From contig NZ_CP059973.1 in NCBI RefSeq assembly GCF_009193295.2, forward strand, positions 5,332,001 to 5,396,000: a stretch of DNA of 64,000 nt. The letters are read 5' to 3'. Every line of letters begins with the position of its first letter. Positions within the stretch are counted from its first letter, which is position 1. Origin of the DNA: Bacteroides luhongzhouii (GTDB lineage Bacteria > Bacteroidota > Bacteroidia > Bacteroidales > Bacteroidaceae). A program made the position numbers and the translations under genes. The notes beneath the pieces are model-generated. The model saw nothing but the letters and a program-made list of their open reading frames with translations. It had not been told where the DNA came from and did no database searches. Below are positions 1 to 7,934 of this stretch, one piece after another.

Positions 1-3000
1 GCCACCATAACTGCGCACGTACTGCGTGATTCTCATCTCCTTATAACTGGGCTGATTCGTACCGATCGTCCCTCTTCCTCCCAACAAAAGCCACCCAGCA
101 GATAGCGAATCAGCTTCGTGCAAGGGCAGAGACTCCATATTTACGTCCAGATAGCTATATGACTTTACAGGCAAAGCCTCCTGTTTCAGGTATTTCCCGT
201 TATTATAAAGTAAAATCGCATCATACGTACCGGCAGGAAGTCTGGAATAAATCCGGTTCATGCGCACCAATGTATCCGGATAAATCAATTCACCGGTCGT
301 ACAATCTTTAAAGAACAGGTTTGCCACTCCGGTAGAATCTTTTTCTTCGGGGAGCCGGAAATTCAACTTCTTATCCGGCAAAGAAAAATAAATCCGGGTA
401 GGATGCCAACTCTTTCCCTTCCGGAGTTCAGACACCAGGTTACGGAATCTTTCCGGTGATAAATAATAATCATTCAAAGTAGTAATCTTCGCCACAGACG
501 AAAAATGCAAATACCGCGGACATAGTTCATTGTCCTTATATTTATAGACAACATTTCCATCAAATTCATAAGAGAAACCTCCCTCATGCCGATATAATAC
601 GCCATTCATATACTTCCAAAGCCCCGGCTCTACGGGACCTGCCAATATATTCTTTTTATAACGGGACAACTCCGAAAGCGAAACCGGAAACAATTTTCCA
701 TTATGTTCCAAAGAAGTACATATCGCCCCGTCCACCACAGGAAGGCGGCAAAGATACTGTTCGTATCGCTTCTTTTCTTCCTTAGTAAATTGGTATTCGT
801 AGTATTTTCCTTTCTTTTGGCGCAGCCAGACCATTTCCACTCCTTGCGGCAACTGATTCATATCAAAGCTTAAAATCGTTTTCTTGCCACGTTCGAAGGC
901 CAGAGAGTCGATGATAAAAGCCCTGTCATGCATTCGCAATGTTATTTTCTGCTTCCCTGCCGGACGAAGTACAGGAAAAGAGTACTCTTGAGGCTGTTCC
1001 GTCCACGAAAAATAACAGGGGATATCATTCTGTTCAATCACATAGATATTTACCGCTTTCCCGTCCAACATCACATAAGGGGCAAATTGAGTGGTTCCAT
1101 CCGGTGTATCCACCGTCTGACGATACAGGTTTCCCGAAGGATAAGCAAACCGATAATAAGGTAATTCTTCTAAATGAAGCAGTTCATTCCAACGTTTATA
1201 ATCTAACGTAGCCGTATGCAGGTATTCTTTTTGCTTCATCGAATAGGAAGCACGCTGTTCACGGGGACGGGGCGCACTCCCGTAATAAGGCAAGTCCGGA
1301 ATCTGATAATTCAGTTGGCTGTTGACTGCGAAAGCCGTGAGATCGACGTTAGATACCGGACGTCCCTGAATATTCGTCACATTCAGTTTTGTGGTCACAG
1401 TCTGCCCGGGATATATCCGTTCCGGCAGATCAGATTCAATCACCAATCGTTCGGAAGGCGAAGTGTATGAGCGTTTCATCATACATTCCTTATTTCCCAT
1501 GACATAGAATACCTCCACGTAATAGACCGAAGAAGGGTCAATCTCTCCGGATTTATGTTCCATCTCCTTTCCCGAACCTTTCTGCAATAATCGGTTGCCC
1601 TGATATACATACCATGAAAGCTCCAGTTGCAAAGGATTGGAGAGGGAGACACAGAATGAGTCTTTCTCTATTCCGCCATTCAGTTCCAGTTTGGGATCCA
1701 GTCCGGCGGGAGTAATGATTGTTTCATATCCTATTTCCGGTATTTTGAATCGATAATCCGAAATGGTCTGATTGAAAGGTTCCCGATAAGGTAAACGGAT
1801 TTTTTTCACTTCTTTCTTATCCCCATAAGTCAGTTCCGCTTCTAAGGGACGCTCCACACCTAAGTCGAAGAATGAAAAACAGACTGTATCAGCTTGCGTG
1901 GTACACTGCACATTGTAACAAGAATAGTAAAAAGTCGCCTTGTCCTGTTGTTCCAAGCGGTTGTTATCCGCTGTTAGTAAGACAACACTCACACGATAGA
2001 AACAATCGGAAGCACCGAATATTTGAGAAGGAATATCTACCGAAGCTTTTCCGGAGACATCCAGTTCCGCCTGCACAGACATCAGCGTATCGGGCAAAGA
2101 AAGTATTTCGGTATACGATTTAAACACTTGTTCTCTGCCAATAGTCACTTCTACATTTACTTCCCGCAAAGGAAGACCGTTGGCATCCGTTGCACTGATA
2201 TCGACACGGTTGCTCTGCGGTGCATATTGCACATTCGAAGCCAACGTTGCAAGCAACTTATTGCCATTCAGTTCATAGTCCTCATAGTTGAAATGGGTGG
2301 AAGCAACGATGCGTCCCCGCTTGTCACGAAGTTGAATGGAATATCTTTGGTCTAACTTCAAATTCAACGAATCATTCAATTCAAATTCTCCGGCAAAGCC
2401 TCCCGGATGGTAAGGGACAACCGGCATTATCTTCTTATAGTCACGCCAGGAAGAGCCGACACGCATCCATAATGAAAGTTCCTGTTTCAGAGGGCGTTTA
2501 TGCTCGGAGAGAGCATACGATTTGAAACGAACCGTCTCACCCGGTTTATATTTGTTCTTGTCAGTAATCAGATAACTATAAAACTCCGGTCCATCTTGTC
2601 TCCCATAGTCATTCTGATACCAGGGCGACACCAGATGTTTTGTCAAATCAAATACGGCACGAAACTTATCCAATTCAACAGTCAGGATATGTTGCTCCTT
2701 CTGCGACCAGTTGTCATCCGTATACGTTTGACTGTCCTCATCGTAATATACAGCCTTACTGCCCACACGTACTTTAGCATCTTTCCTGATTGCTCCTTCG
2801 GCATCAACCACTTGCAAAGTCAATACACCATACTCTTTGAAAAGAAAAACATGAAAAGGAATCACCGGAGCATACCGGTAATGGACTTCATTCCGTTCTA
2901 CATCAGCCAGCAGAAAATGTCCCTTTACAGGAGGGTTAGTCCATGTATCTGTGAAGCGGGCAAAGGGAGCCTGTTGTATCTTATCCCACTGTTTCTGCCG

Positions 3001-3165
3001 AAGTTTACCTTTTAGAAGTTTCAAAGCCTCTTTATTGGTCAATTCGAAAACAAGAGTCTCGGGAGAAGCATCGTTTCCGATCATCGGTTGTCCGAATACC
3101 TCACTAGAAAGAAATAACAGTCCCAGTAACAGCAAGCTTTTCATCCGAAATAGTATCGTGTCCAT
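1..3165 (-). CDS. Large exported MG2 (macroglobulin-like) domain protein, C-terminus cut by window edge
   Basis: An open frame on the minus strand begins at ATG 3165 and stays open to base 1, giving at least 1055 residues. A second in-frame ATG at 3144 is an alternative start. The N-terminus is a typical signal peptide: a short basic stretch, then a Leu-rich core ending near VFGQ. Around residues 200-215 is the motif KYKPGETVRFK, characteristic of the MG2 domain of alpha-2-macroglobulin-like proteins. The rest looks like successive beta-rich modules. In Bacteroides such proteins are exported and of unclear role, sometimes carrying a TonB-type plug further on. No thioester motif is visible in the part present. 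It lies on the same strand as the fructan genes but is separated from fructokinase by a convergent small-RNA unit and a terminator, so it is probably a separate transcription unit. Confidence 0.8.
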   Translation of the reverse strand, partial: MDTILFRMKSLLLLGLLFLSSEVFGQPMIGNDASPETLVFELTNKEALKLLKGKLRQKQWDKIQQAPFARFTDTWTNPPVKGHFLLADVERNEVHYRYAPVIPFHVFLFKEYGVLTLQVVDAEGAIRKDAKVRVGSKAVYYDEDSQTYTDDNWSQKEQHILTVELDKFRAVFDLTKHLVSPWYQNDYGRQDGPEFYSYLITDKNKYKPGETVRFKSYALSEHKRPLKQELSLWMRVGSSWRDYKKIMPVVPYHPGGFAGEFELNDSLNLKLDQRYSIQLRDKRGRIVASTHFNYEDYELNGNKLLATLASNVQYAPQSNRVDISATDANGLPLREVNVEVTIGREQVFKSYTEILSLPDTLMSVQAELDVSGKASVDIPSQIFGASDCFYRVSVVLLTADNNRLEQQDKATFYYSCYNVQCTTQADTVCFSFFDLGVERPLEAELTYGDKKEVKKIRLPYREPFNQTISDYRFKIPEIGYETIITPAGLDPKLELNGGIEKDSFCVSLSNPLQLELSWYVYQGNRLLQKGSGKEMEHKSGEIDPSSVYYVEVFYVMGNKECMMKRSYTSPSERLVIESDLPERIYPGQTVTTKLNVTNIQGRPVSNVDLTAFAVNSQLNYQIPDLPYYGSAPRPREQRASYSMKQKEYLHTATLDYKRWNELLHLEELPYYRFAYPSGNLYRQTVDTPDGTTQFAPYVMLDGKAVNIYVIEQNDIPCYFSWTEQPQEYSFPVLRPAGKQKITLRMHDRAFIIDSLAFERGKKTILSFDMNQLPQGVEMVWLRQKKGKYYEYQFTKEEKKRYEQYLCRLPVVDGAICTSLEHNGKLFPVSLSELSRYKKNILAGPVEPGLWKYMNGVLYRHEGGFSYEFDGNVVYKYKDNELCPRYLHFSSVAKITTLNDYYLSPERFRNLVSELRKGKSWHPTRIYFSLPDKKLNFRLPEEKDSTGVANLFFKDCTTGELIYPDTLVRMNRIYSRLPAGTYDAILLYNNGKYLKQEALPVKSYSYLDVNMESLPLHEADSLSAGWLLLGGRGTIGTNQPSYKEMRITQYVRSYGG

Positions 3166-3367
3166 AGTTTTCAATAGATTGATTGAGAACAAAAATAAGA
3201 AATAAAACTGTGAGTATGCTATTTATCACCGGATTATTCTCATCATTATCCTCCAAAGAAATGCAAAAATGGTTCCCCAATATTCAACCGGAAACTATTA
3301 ACAAAAGTATAAAGCGTAACACAAACGCTTAATCAATGTTATAAAACATCTCTTTTTATTTGGATTA

Positions 3368-3398
3368 TTTGCAGATTTAGCAGAAGTCCGTATCTTTG
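3368..3398 (+). promoter_or_regulatory. Consensus Bacteroides promoter of a small RNA
   Basis: TTTG at 3368-3371, a 19-bp spacer, then TATCTTTG at 3391-3398. This matches the Bacteroides primary sigma consensus (TTTG, 19-21 bp, TAnnTTTG). No coding region follows. An intrinsic terminator lies about 45 bp downstream. Confidence 0.75.
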
Positions 3399-3402
3399 CA
3401 AT

Positions 3403-3466
3403 GTGTTTTTCATAGTATTAGATTTAAGGTTAACAAAGGTTGGAGCAAGGCGTTGCTCCTTTTTTT
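3403..3466 (+). ncRNA. Probable small RNA, about 60-65 nt
   Basis: A strong promoter (3368-3398) is followed by a short AT-rich sequence and a clear intrinsic terminator: stem GGAGCAA (3442-3448) with TTGCTCC (3453-3459), a 4-nt loop and a run of seven T. The stretch has no sensible reading frame. The leader text resembles a multicopy family of short Bacteroides transcripts that I recall as paralogous sRNAs (FopS), but I cannot confirm membership. It points towards the 3' end of the fructokinase gene, so antisense overlap is possible if the terminator leaks. The start is estimated from the promoter. Confidence 0.65.
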
Positions 3467-3504
3467 ATGCCCGTACCTCTTATATCATGCGAATCATGCA
3501 AAAA

Positions 3505-3544
3505 GAAAAAAGAGGTATATTCCCACAGAATGAGATATACCTCT
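3505..3544 (-). terminator. Intrinsic terminator of the fructokinase transcript
   Basis: A 10-bp perfect stem, AGAGGTATAT (3511-3520) with ATATACCTCT (3535-3544), is followed on the minus strand by a T run (A run at 3505-3510 on the plus strand). It lies 22 bp beyond the fructokinase stop codon. Confidence 0.8.
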
Positions 3545-3566
3545 ATACTTACTTTCCATCAAACAA

Positions 3567-4454
3567 TTACATCAATCTGTCTTTTAATACCTGCGGAAGT
3601 TCAGGCATTGCACCGCTTTGCGTGCAGACATAAGCAGAAACTTCAACGGCAAGTTTGTGAGCTTCGGGAACCGGCTTTCCATTAAGAATGGAAGCACAGA
3701 AAGCAGCGGTAAAGGAATCACCTGCTCCCACCGTATCGGCAACCGGCACTTTGGGCGTTTCCTGGAAAGAGACAACACCCGGAGTAAACACATAACTGCC
3801 ATTAATTCCGCAAGTCAGAATCAACATCTTCAGGTTGTATTTCGCCAACAGAATCCAGCATTTATCCTGCAAGTCGATGCCGGGATAGCCAAACAGACGG
3901 CTGATGGTCACCAGTTCTTCGTCGTTTATCTTCAGAATGTTGCAACGGCGGAAAGATTCGCGCAACACCTCTTTGGTGTAGAAGTCCTGACGGAGATTAA
4001 TATCAAAGATTTTCAGTTGTCCGTCTATGTCGGGCATCGTATCCAGAAAACGGTTGATAGTGGCACGGCTCACTTCATTACGTTGAGCCAGGGAACCGAA
4101 GCAAACGGCACGCGTACTCAATGCCAAACGTTTCAGCTCATCCGTGAAAGGTATGTTATCCCATGCCACGCCTTCTTTGATTTCGTAACAAGGCACACCT
4201 TCGTCATCCAATGTCACCTGTACCGTACCGGTAGGATAATCCACTTGTTCAATCTGCGTTTTCAGTTTCTTCTCGTTGAATACGTTCAGAATCTCGTCTC
4301 CCAACTCATCTTTGCCCACGGCACTCACCACGCGACTGTCAAAACCAAACTGTGATACATGATAGGCAAAGTTTGCCGGAGCACCACCTATTTTCTTTCC
4401 TTCGGGCAACACATCCCAAAGTGCCTCGCCCATTCCTACGATTATATTATTCAT
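3567..4454 (-). CDS. Fructokinase, PfkB family
   Basis: A 295-residue cytoplasmic sugar kinase that should phosphorylate fructose released by the GH32 enzymes. The N-terminal motif KIGGAPANFAYHVSQFG fits the PfkB/ribokinase substrate-binding signature. The C-terminal motif DTVGAGDSFTAAF contains the catalytic Asp and anion hole of the second PfkB signature. Length is normal for the family. The gene follows the sugar transporter on the same strand with a 35-bp gap, so the two are probably cotranscribed. In B. thetaiotaomicron the equivalent gene, BT1757 as I recall, belongs to the levan/fructan locus. Fructose specificity is inferred from context. Confidence 0.92.
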   Translation of the reverse strand: MNNIIVGMGEALWDVLPEGKKIGGAPANFAYHVSQFGFDSRVVSAVGKDELGDEILNVFNEKKLKTQIEQVDYPTGTVQVTLDDEGVPCYEIKEGVAWDNIPFTDELKRLALSTRAVCFGSLAQRNEVSRATINRFLDTMPDIDGQLKIFDINLRQDFYTKEVLRESFRRCNILKINDEELVTISRLFGYPGIDLQDKCWILLAKYNLKMLILTCGINGSYVFTPGVVSFQETPKVPVADTVGAGDSFTAAFCASILNGKPVPEAHKLAVEVSAYVCTQSGAMPELPQVLKDRLM

Positions 4455-4489
4455 GATCTACGGATTTTATTGTTTCCAAAGTTATAAAA

Positions 4490-5656
4490 TTATTTTTTAA
4501 TACGGAACGTATAGAACAAGAGATAAAGCACGCCCACCGTCATTACGGCTACTGCCCCACTCTGTCCCATCGCATCGGATGCTACTCCCATAGCCAACGG
4601 AAATACCGTACCGCCGAACAGTCCCATAATCATCAGACCGGAAACTTCATTCTTCTTACCCGGCAGGTAAAGCAATGCCTGCGAGAAGACTACGGAGAAC
4701 ACATTGGAGTTGCCGAAACCGATCAGGCCGATACATACATAAATCATTGTCTTGTCATGGAATATAAACAAACCTGCCATCGCTATCAGCATCATCACAA
4801 CGCTAATGCCGAAGAACGATTTCGCCGACATCTTACGCAAAATGAAAGAACCCAGAAAGCAGCCTGCCGTACGGAAGATAAAATAAAGGCTTGTCGCAAA
4901 AGCTGCATCATCAAGACCCATGCCAAGACGTTCCATCAAAATCTTGGGGGCGGTAGTGTTTGTACCCACATCAATTCCGACATGACACATGATACCAATG
5001 AAAGAAAGCAAGATAAACGGTTTGCCAAGCAAGGCGAGACATTGTCCTAACGTAGACGGTTTGCCTTCTTCTTTTTCCTCTTTAATCTGCGTGACATTAA
5101 GCAACAGGATAGCAATGACGGCTACAATCATATAAATCGGGAACAAGATGCGCCAGCCTAAATCGAAAGTCGGGATGGCCTGTGTCGCTCCCCACATGGC
5201 AATGTAAGGTGCAAGAAAAGAGGCAATGGCTTTCACAAACTGGCCGAAAGTCAGGCTACTTGCCAGACGGTCGCCACGTACGATGTTAGAAAGCAACGGA
5301 TTCAGGGAGGTCTGCATCAACGCATTTCCGATACCCAAAAGGGAGAAAGAAATCAGCATCAGCATATAGCTGTCTCCGAAAACCGGCAATAACAAAGAAG
5401 CAAAAGTCACAAGCAAACTAAGCAACACGGTTTTCTTCTGACCGATACGGCTCATTAACATGCCTGTGGGTACGGAGAAAATCAGAAACCAGAAGAATAC
5501 CAGTGAAGGGAAGATATTCGCCTGTGAGTCCGACAGACCGAGGTCTGCCTTTACATAATTGGAGGCAATGCCTACCAGGTCAACAAATCCCATGGCAAAG
5601 AAGCAAAGCATCACCGGGATCAGTTTGGAAAGAGAAGAGTTTTTACTATTTTCCAT
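4490..5656 (-). CDS. Major facilitator sugar transporter, probable fructose importer
   Basis: A 388-residue inner-membrane protein with about twelve hydrophobic segments and MFS loop motifs (for example MLMSRIGQKKTV between helices 2 and 3). It resembles the FucP/glucose-galactose permease branch used in Bacteroides sugar loci. The start MENSKNSSLSK at 5656 is chosen over an upstream in-frame ATG at 5707, because the extra 17 residues are polar and unlike the family N-terminus. It precedes fructokinase and follows a periplasmic GH32, so it most likely carries fructose into the cytoplasm for phosphorylation. Confidence 0.9.
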   Translation of the reverse strand: MENSKNSSLSKLIPVMLCFFAMGFVDLVGIASNYVKADLGLSDSQANIFPSLVFFWFLIFSVPTGMLMSRIGQKKTVLLSLLVTFASLLLPVFGDSYMLMLISFSLLGIGNALMQTSLNPLLSNIVRGDRLASSLTFGQFVKAIASFLAPYIAMWGATQAIPTFDLGWRILFPIYMIVAVIAILLLNVTQIKEEKEEGKPSTLGQCLALLGKPFILLSFIGIMCHVGIDVGTNTTAPKILMERLGMGLDDAAFATSLYFIFRTAGCFLGSFILRKMSAKSFFGISVVMMLIAMAGLFIFHDKTMIYVCIGLIGFGNSNVFSVVFSQALLYLPGKKNEVSGLMIMGLFGGTVFPLAMGVASDAMGQSGAVAVMTVGVLYLLFYTFRIKK

Positions 5657-5998
5657 TGTTTTATCTTTTATATGATGAATTCTGTTTCCATAGGGCGGGA
5701 AGCACACAACCTTACGGCAATGTACACGTCAGCCCTTTATGTAGTTGGTGTATCTCCCGTTCCTTGTTGTGCTAAAGCTACGGTATTGTTACCTTCCCAC
5801 GGCCGTGGTGACTTCTCTTCATGGCTGTGGGAAGAAGCTACCACGGCCGTGGTAGGATCTCGTCACGGCCGTGAAGAACTACCAATAACGTAAGTTTAGA
5901 GCAACTATATCCCCACTTTATGGATACTCTCTCACCGGGAAAGAGGAACTCTGTCATAAGGAAACAGGGAAAGAACGTATGGAGCGGAATAGAGCAGC
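5657..5998. other. 342-bp intergenic region with clustered palindromes
   Basis: This gap separates the transporter start from the stop of the upstream GH32 gene. No gene is evident. The central part carries the CACGGCCGTG palindrome cluster listed separately. I see no good TTTG/TAnnTTTG promoter for the transporter on the minus strand; a 7/8 match to the -7 box lies near 5771-5779 without a matching -33 element. Confidence 0.6.
5793..5877. repeat. Cluster of CACGGCCGTG palindromes (REP/hairpin-like)
   Basis: Three perfect copies of CACGGCCGTG lie inside longer palindromes: CCACGGCCGTGG at 5797-5808, a 16-bp one at 5839-5854 and TCACGGCCGTGA at 5863-5874. A degenerate copy is at 5820-5830. 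The first and degenerate copies also pair with each other as arms of a larger hairpin (about 5793-5834, 13 of 15 paired). The cluster is much richer in GC than the surrounding sequence and has no T run, so it is not an ordinary terminator. It could be a REP-like element, a transcript-stabilising structure or a protein-binding site. Confidence 0.8.
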
Positions 5999-7834
5999 TT
6001 ACGGTTTCAACTTATAAACTACAAATGAGTCTACCTTATAAGCTCCTCCTTTGCTGTAAAAGTCGATATGGTTGTAAGGTTCCGAAGGGAATACCTGATT
6101 AGTCATCGCAAAGCGTCCACCGTCTCCAAAGGCCTCAACGCTGGATTTATCAACAAACAGGCGAAGTTTTAATGCATCTTTTCCGCTTTCAATAGCTGTC
6201 CAGGTCAACATCGGGAAGTTCTCATTGAAGCTGACCTCTCCGCTCTTGCGGCGATCCATCGAGAATTTCTTTTCTTTCATGTCATACTGCATATCCACTT
6301 CTTCGCCTTTATCATTGTAGAGACGGAAGCCGATTACGTCTGCATGTTGATTTTCAATCGTCAGTTCTATTTCGTATGCACCGTCATTGCCGGAAATCAT
6401 TTCTTTGATTGTGCGTGTTCCGTTTACCCTGAACGAACGCTTCTTTGAAGCATCACGCAAAGCCAGCAGCTCGGGAGAGGGAGCTGATTGGAGGTAAGTC
6501 TCACCATCTACGGTAAACAGGCTCAAGTCGCGGGGAACGGAGTTCGGGCTACGGTATTGGGAAGTAGGAACGTCGTTTGCATATTGCCAGTTGCTCATCC
6601 AAGCGATAGCAATACGACGGTTGTCGGGAGCATCACTCCAAGTCACGGTGGCATAATGGTCTTTTCCCCAGTCCATCCATTTGGTTTTGGAGGGTGATTC
6701 ATTTACAAACTCTTTTCCGTTGAAGGAGCCTATAAAATATTGAGTAGCCGAGTCACCGAAAGGACCGTCGCCGAGGCTGCAAAGCAGTACCCACTTCTTT
6801 TCATTCGTTCCTTCTACCGGGAGTTCGAATAAGTCGGGACATTCCCAAACGTTTCCGTGTGCACCGTGTCCTTTGCCGAAGCTGCTTTCAAATGTCCAGT
6901 CTTTCAGGTTGGGGGAAGAGAAGAATTGCATTTCCTGCCCTACCGCCAATACCATGATCCAACGTTTGGTACCTTCGTACCAGAATACTTTCGGGTCGCG
7001 GAAATCACGCGCTTCAGATACTAATACGGGATTGTTTTCGTATTTGGTGAAAGTACGTCCGTTGTCGGTGCTATAAGCAATGCTTTGCACCTGACGGTCA
7101 CTATTCTGTGTATAGATGGCGATGATAGCACCTGCACCGAAGCCGGCAGTATTGTGATGATCTATCACGGCGGATCCACTGAAGATAGTGCCGAATGCAT
7201 CCGGGGCGATTGCTACGGGGCGATGTTCCCAGTTTACGAGGTCTTTGCTGATGGCATGTCCCCAGTTCATATTTCCCCATTTGGAGCCGTAAGGATTGTA
7301 TTGGTAGAAAAGGTGGTATTCACCGTCTTTGTAGACCATTCCGTTCGGGTCGTTCATCCATCCGTAAAGGGGAGAGAAATGATAAATGGGACGGAACTTT
7401 TCACGGTTGCTTGTATCGAACGTATCGGACAATTTCATTTCCTTGCAGCAAGCAGTGTTGTCCGGTGAAAGGTTGACACGCACCGGGTCGTTGGAGTTCA
7501 TTTTAAATTTGAAAGAGATTAGTTTGCCGGAATAATCGGAAAGGTCTACCGGGACAAAGTAATCGACTTTATGGATGGCCAGACGGACATCGAAGCTCTT
7601 TACCTCTTTATTATTGACAATCATGCTGATACGCACATCGGGCGACGCATCTTCTACGGGCAACAACAGATACTTCTGGTTAGTGTTGACGCGTACGAGG
7701 CAATGTCCTTCTCCTAAATCTTTAATTAATAGAGGAGAGTTGTCCGCACGGGCGGATAGAGAGATATTCATCACAATCATACAAAATAAAACCGCGAAGG
7801 TTCGAATTTGTTTGGAAGAGAGTCTTAAATTCAT
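5999..7834 (-). CDS. Glycoside hydrolase family 32, periplasmic exo-acting fructanase (levanase/inulinase/invertase type)
   Basis: A 611-residue protein with a signal peptide (about residues 1-30, ending SARA) and a GH32 five-blade propeller followed by a beta-sandwich. The catalytic triad is visible: nucleophile Asp162 in WMNDPNG, transition-state stabiliser Asp280 in FRDP, and acid/base Glu331 in WECPD. A region of about 110 residues before the catalytic domain (NYLLP-like beta module) is shared with the second GH32 at 18043-19923. GH32 enzymes release fructose from beta-fructans. There is no lipobox, so it should be soluble in the periplasm. It has its own promoter and shared operator upstream (7863-7928), so it probably heads a unit with the transporter and fructokinase. 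It corresponds, from memory, to BT1759. Confidence 0.93.
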   Translation of the reverse strand: MNLRLSSKQIRTFAVLFCMIVMNISLSARADNSPLLIKDLGEGHCLVRVNTNQKYLLLPVEDASPDVRISMIVNNKEVKSFDVRLAIHKVDYFVPVDLSDYSGKLISFKFKMNSNDPVRVNLSPDNTACCKEMKLSDTFDTSNREKFRPIYHFSPLYGWMNDPNGMVYKDGEYHLFYQYNPYGSKWGNMNWGHAISKDLVNWEHRPVAIAPDAFGTIFSGSAVIDHHNTAGFGAGAIIAIYTQNSDRQVQSIAYSTDNGRTFTKYENNPVLVSEARDFRDPKVFWYEGTKRWIMVLAVGQEMQFFSSPNLKDWTFESSFGKGHGAHGNVWECPDLFELPVEGTNEKKWVLLCSLGDGPFGDSATQYFIGSFNGKEFVNESPSKTKWMDWGKDHYATVTWSDAPDNRRIAIAWMSNWQYANDVPTSQYRSPNSVPRDLSLFTVDGETYLQSAPSPELLALRDASKKRSFRVNGTRTIKEMISGNDGAYEIELTIENQHADVIGFRLYNDKGEEVDMQYDMKEKKFSMDRRKSGEVSFNENFPMLTWTAIESGKDALKLRLFVDKSSVEAFGDGGRFAMTNQVFPSEPYNHIDFYSKGGAYKVDSFVVYKLKP

Positions 7835-7862
7835 GCTTTATGGTATTAAGGTTGTTACAGTG

Positions 7863-7928
7863 CAAAGATAGGCGCTCCGGGATGAAACGCCTATCACTTT
7901 TGTTTCAAACACTGTAAAAGATGTTACT
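7863..7928 (-). promoter_or_regulatory. Promoter of the GH32 gene with putative fructan-locus operator
   Basis: On the minus strand the -7 box TATCTTTG occupies 7863-7870. No TTTG lies at the -33 position, as expected for an activator-dependent promoter. After a 30-bp spacer a 28-bp element at 7901-7928 contains TGTTTCA and, exactly 21 bp on, TGTTACT (plus-strand reading). The same layout occurs upstream of susC and of the second exo-GH32. The spacer holds an inverted repeat, GATAGGCG (7867-7874) with CGCCTATC (7888-7895). Confidence 0.65.
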
Positions 7929-7934
7929 TTTCTA

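Noticed and set aside
3618..4355. 245-codon open frame on the plus strand
   Set aside because: Entirely antisense to fructokinase; its sequence has no family resemblance.
5683..5690. TGTTTCCA near the transporter start as a fourth fructan operator
   Set aside because: Match stops after six bases and no -7 box lies at the 30-bp distance.
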